Assembly (NCBI GenBank): GCA_011634665.1
Contig: WAEK01000003.1
Coordinates: forward strand, 1,363,501 to 1,427,500
Length of the DNA: 64,000 nt
Direction: 5' to 3'
Origin: Mortierella sp. BCC40632
Lineage: Eukaryota; Mortierellomycota; Mortierellomycetes; Mortierellales; Mortierellaceae
Of the stretch, positions 60,101 through 64,000 are shown in pieces. The stretch's first letter is position 1. The number at the start of each line of letters is the position of its first letter. The position numbers and the translations under genes were made by a program. A model generated the notes under the pieces. That model had not been told where the DNA came from, made no database searches, and saw only the letters and a list, made by a program, of their open reading frames with translations.

Positions 60101-62370
60101 TCGTTGGATGTTGAGAATAAAGCGCCTGATGGCCGTATCCTGACTCTTCTGAAGACTGTCACACAGATGGTCGCACTCCTTCTTCATAGCATGTCGCCAG
60201 TGGGAGGCTGTCAGGCCTGACTGCTTCCTCTGCATCTCCTTCTTCGCCTTCTTTTCTTTCTTCTTCTCTGCGTATTTGGACTTATTCGCTTTGTTGCTGG
60301 CCGCTCGGTTCGGTGCAAGATGATACCTGAATAAGAACCTTAAAAGGTGGTCGAGGCTTTTGTTGAATCCGATTCCTTCCCACATGTTCGAGATCATGGT
60401 AGCGCACTGGCGAAGATGAGCTTCCATAAGCTTTGTTGTACCCTCTCTTGCCGTGAATAGTGGGCGATGGTCAGATTCACGGGACAGTGACATAGAGAGA
60501 TTGCTCCACTGCGGGTGGTCAGTACTGTCCTTGCGTGAGATGAGAGGGCCATTCTCAGCTGCTGTCGGGCCAGATGAGGATGATGAGATATTGGCAACCT
60601 TACGATCAGTGAAATGGGTGACAACTTTGGACAGGTAGTTTTGGGAAAACAGGTCCACAATGTCTTTATGAAAGTTTCCTTTGCCCTCCTCAATCGTGTC
60701 TTGAAGGCCCATGGGGAGAGGAGACACATCAAGGTACCTCTCCTCCTCTGGAACGGAGACCCCTTCCGGAAGCAGCTCAGACAGGTCGAGGCGGCCTGCT
60801 GTGCCATACAGATCCCCCCGGGCCACCTACAAGGAGTTAAGTAAAAATCAGTCACCACCTTACACCATGGCCATGTCGAATGTTAACAGCGATAGACAGA
60901 TGTGGAAGGTGTAACTTACTATCAAAGTCATCTTGTGCACTGTCGAATACATTTGCTCGACCATGTCCGACGTTGAGCGTTGCTGCGCGTCAAGCAGTTC
61001 AACAACGTGTTGCGTCCAGTTCTCCGAGCCATCTACTGCCATTTCATTGTCGCCATCGACATCGAAATCGTCTCGGAGAACTTGCCCCAGCGACACGGAA
61101 CATGGCCTCCAATTTTTGGTGTCGGGCTCGTCATCATCGTCACCGGCGGTACCTGACGGAGCCAGTGGTCCAGTTTTTGCAATTTTCTTTCCAGTGGCCC
61201 TTACCGTCTCTGATTCCCTCATATCAAATGCGGCTGTCCAAATTGCATCGGCGTTGTTCTCCACTGTGGCTCGCCATAAAGTGATCACATCACTGTCAGC
61301 TGCAGCCCTCATGTCATTCTTCAAATTTACCGAAGATCGCGAAATGATATCACCGACGTTGTTCCGGTAGTAATCCTCCGCAAACGTCATCGTCCTTCTG
61401 GGGAGGACAGCCAAAGCGAGCTGTGTTTCCTTGAATGCGCTCTGGCGTTGTGATGAGGCTGCATCTCGGGTATTCTTGTCTTTGGTTGACTGGAAGAACT
61501 TTGTGATGTCTGCTGCTGCGTCCTCTTGAAGGCGCCGTAAGCTATTTTCAAGAGTCGATGAGAGAGTCAGTGGGCGTGGTATGTTTTGTATGAGAGGTGA
61601 GAGTGGATTCTGCCTTACCATCCTTGCTTCAGAGCTTCAATCATGCTCGCTTTAGTGTCATCTGCCAACTTTCTCTTTTGTCGCAGCGGTTCCTTCCTCG
61701 CGTGGTCGCGATATGTCGCGCTCTTCCCGGGTGAGGCGATACTGCGCTGTACCTGCAGGGACGGTGACAACTGTGGTGTATTAAAAACTCGTTGTATGCG
61801 CCTCGTTGTTGCACGGTTGGTGAACTCTAGAACCAGGTACTCGCTTGTTCCAGCGATGCTATCTATGCAGTGGAATAGGGCGCAGACCTTGGTGGGTTGG
61901 GGTGACACTCCAGAGACGGCAGGTCGAAAGACGCGTGGTTTTGCGCGATTCGAGAATAGGAAAATGGTGTACCCGAGATTCTCGGCTACAAACTTGAATA
62001 AGAGGAGTGTCTTTGGCGGCACCAGAATTGGTTCTACCTCAGGGTCGTCCGTTGTGAGTCGCAAGTTGTAGGCTGGTGGCCCTGGCGTCAGGAAGGTGTC
62101 CACTAAGAATCGCCCAAGGGAATTCTGACTGCCAGTGTTCACGAAGACTCCGTGGTCCAGCAGACCTTTCAGGGCGGCATTGGTATTCTCGCGACAATCA
62201 AACAAATCGCTGTCGACCAAGGCATGCTCTAGACGATCCAAAAACTCTTTGGGAGCAGGAGTCGCTGCCCATTTGGCGATTGCTGCTTTCACCAAATTCG
62301 GCCATGGTGGAGGGTCGGCTCCTGGATTAATATTTGTCGTCACAGGAACGATTTCGATGGTGACTGACAT
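57178..62370 (-). pseudogene. Fanzor-like (TnpB-family) RuvC nuclease gene, 3' half frameshifted
   Basis: Three long 5' exons are open and spliced in phase: 61619..62370, 60920..61541 and 59277..60826 (about 974 codons, unknown N-terminal part). Exon 4 (59178..58440) opens with MVYINKGMIQLSG and carries a first RuvC-like motif AEDPGLVKMS. Exon 5 (58344..57178) carries FVGAAGSAVGSRLGG, CITDEFMTSKTCHLCF, ECINPVCCGF and RPRDGQASMNIAIAG. This order, Asp motif, Glu beside a C-x2-C / C-x-C-type zinc ribbon, then RD-x-(Q/N)A-x-x-NI, is that of eukaryotic Fanzor proteins, RNA-guided endonucleases related to IS200/605 TnpB. At least four single-base shifts break the frame after 59000: near 58953-58958 (A6), 58180, 57700-57705 (G6) and 57607-57610 (A4). 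The last frame ends in an acidic then basic, possibly nuclear-localising, tail (KSPKPKRGRKPIRP). Decay or consensus errors in homopolymers could explain the breaks. Confidence 0.68.
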
Positions 62371-62824
62371 GATGGTACGTGGTGGGAGGGTGATGGAAGA
62401 GCGATAGATGGAGAGTGATAGATGAGGATGGAGGAGGAGGAAGAAGTGATGAAATGGAGGAGGAATGATGGAAGAAGAGTGATGGACGAGGAGTTATATA
62501 GACGACTGTGGACACACAAATGATGACCACGCTATTGATTTGAGTACATGGTTTGTGTTTTCCTTTCTTTGTTACGTTGTACGGTTCCACCCAAGCACCT
62601 TTCCACATCCCTTTTTTCACCCGCTCTTCGACTATCCACAGTCTTCCCTTGGAATAGCTAACAATGGAGCGGTTAGAGCCGTACCCTATCAAGGACTGTA
62701 GCCACTGTAATGATTGACTCCTCGGTTTGAGATGTGAGGGACTACTCGCCAAGGAACGATTTTCAAAAAACAGTGCTTGGTAACATATGTTTGAACGCTC
62801 TGGATCAACTTCTAATTATAGTTT
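62371..62824. other. Upstream region of the Fanzor-like gene
   Basis: 454 bp between the Fanzor-like start and the transposase relic. A GA-rich leader (62386-62490) and a TATA box are visible; no terminal inverted repeat could be paired by eye. Confidence 0.5.
62494..62500 (-). promoter_or_regulatory. TATA box of the Fanzor-like gene
   Basis: TATATAA on the minus strand, 124 bp upstream of the ATG at 62370, like the TATA boxes of host genes in this window. Inferred. Confidence 0.45.
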
Positions 62825-63995
62825 CTACAAATGTTGTTCTCTAGCGAGGCACTTCGGGAAAAACGACAGGGAATGCATGATCCAGCCGTGAATATTCTCC
62901 GTGGTGATGGACCTCAAAGATTCTTTGATGCGACTCTCTACCGTCTCCGTCTTGTTGATTACACGACTCCCCAAAACAGGACTTGACCTTGGACCAGCAT
63001 TCCTCAATAGGATTCAAAAATGGCGAGTATCGTGGCAAAGGGAGGTACCGATATCCACGCAGCTGAATGATGTCTGCAACACCATTGTGGATGGGCGCAT
63101 TATCCATCACCAAGGTGCAGCCCTTCATCTCGGTTTTGTCCAATTGGTCCATGAGGCTAAAACAAAGGCCCGAAAGTGCTTGGCTGTGGTTCCCTTTCGT
63201 TCATTTTCCGAACCAGTCCTCAATCTACTCTTCTTGCTCGTCGAAGCCGACTTTGGTAGAACAACAGTCATGTCAACGATACCCTGCACACAAATGGCTC
63301 CGATGACCGTGTAATTCTTGCCCTTGCTGTTTGGGACAAGCTGTGTTGCTCGCTCACCCTCTCTAGCCCATCCCACGCGACGAATGATGTGCATGTTGAA
63401 CCCTGCCTCGTCAATAAAAGATACAGCGATTGACAAAATCGTTGTAATGGCCTGTCCATGCCTCGACCCAGTTGTATCGCTCGTTGATGACACTCGGATC
63501 GTTCCTGATCTGAGGAATCTTGATAACACGTTTCAAGGATAAGCGACATTCATTCCTCATATGCGTGTAAATCGTTGATTTTGACACTTTCAATGCTTGG
63601 AACTTCTCATTCAGGGTTTTATGAATGCTCTCAACTGTCAGGGTCGCCTGGTTTGCGACCAGTGACAGGATGAACTCTGTGTGCTCTTGTGTCAACTGCC
63701 TTTCGGGCTTCTTCGTCCTGGGGTTTCTCTTCAGCATCATTGAAAGCTCGACATCTGGGTTGTCCAGATAGCATCTAATGAATCGATATGCGGTGCTCCT
63801 AGGCAGGTTTGCGTGCTTTTGCTGCCTTGTCCACCGACAAATCTTTGATCATGAATGCCTCGATCAGCGACTCAAGTTGCTTCTCTGAGGCTTTAGTGTA
63901 CGTAGATCGAGGGCCACACTTTATCTTTGGAGCTTGATCGGACGCCTTCTCCCTCCGACTACCAGGGTCAGAGGCAGAGGTGTTTTTGTGCTGGG
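62825..63995 (-). pseudogene. Tc1/mariner (IS630 superfamily) transposase relic
   Basis: The minus strand encodes, in several frames, an N-terminal helix-turn-helix region (LEHTEFIL-like QEHTEFILSLVANQATL and LKVSKSTIYTHM), the first catalytic Asp in SFIDEAGFNMHI, the second in LVMDNAPIHNG, and the Glu in YSPFLNPIEECWSKVK, about 32-33 residues after the second Asp. This is the DDE pattern of cut-and-paste Tc1/mariner transposases. Frame changes near 63815, 63430, 63130 and 62990 and a stop near 63812 show that it is dead. The extreme N-terminus may continue past the window edge. It lies upstream of, and on the same strand as, the Fanzor-like gene. Confidence 0.85.
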
Positions 63996-64000
63996 CAGCC

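Overview
The window looks like nuclear DNA of an early-diverging fungus. The Mortierellomycotina (Mortierella / Linnemannia / Podila type) is the best inference, but no rRNA or other phylogenetic marker is present to prove it. The support is intron-dense genes with short GT-AG introns, fungal families (UMP1, PNS1, CSL4, a DUF2011-type protein), animal-like families retained in early fungi (VWA8, XRCC4, DMAC1-like), long A/T homopolymers and CT microsatellites, and a Fanzor-like plus a Tc1/mariner-like element. All gene models below were built by hand from reading frame, splice sites and phase; no alignment could be run.

Layout. 1-392: 3' end of CSL4 (+). 1589-3917: mitochondrial DEAD-box helicase (+). 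4025-6700: PX-BAR sorting nexin, probably VPS17 (+). 7812-10090: mitochondrial HSP70 (+). 11310-11813: small Cu/Zn-SOD-fold protein with altered copper ligands (-). 12280-13015: mitoribosomal protein bS21m (+). 13562-14835: DUF2011-like protein with RGG tail (+). 15786-18400 (+) and 19150-21491 (-): a convergent pair of paralogous FAD monooxygenases. 23733-24674: proteasome chaperone UMP1 (-). 24.7-33.2 kb: a stretch with no gene that I can recognise. 33209-40093: a 1644-residue membrane protein with a signal peptide, ectodomain, Gly/Asn repeat, one transmembrane helix, about 13 TERT-S/T-G-E repeats and a C-terminal pseudokinase (+). 40526-41045: DMAC1-like small mitochondrial membrane protein (-), divergent from 41501-44643, an XRCC4-like DNA repair protein (+). 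44856-52056: VWA8-type AAA+/VWA protein in 13 exons (-). 52810-54460: choline-transporter-like PNS1 (-). 54.5-57.2 kb: nothing recognised. 57178-62370: Fanzor-like (TnpB-family) RNA-guided nuclease gene, 5' exons intact and 3' half frameshifted (-). 62825-63995: decayed Tc1/mariner transposase (-).

Themes. Mitochondrial proteins recur (helicase, HSP70, bS21m, DMAC1-like, probably VWA8), but they are dispersed housekeeping genes and not an operon-like unit. The most unusual items are the receptor-like pseudokinase, the Fanzor-like gene, the SOD-fold protein in which two copper-binding histidines are cysteines, and the splicing features: a GC-AG intron, exons of 3-23 nt, and long poly(A) runs directly before 3' splice sites.
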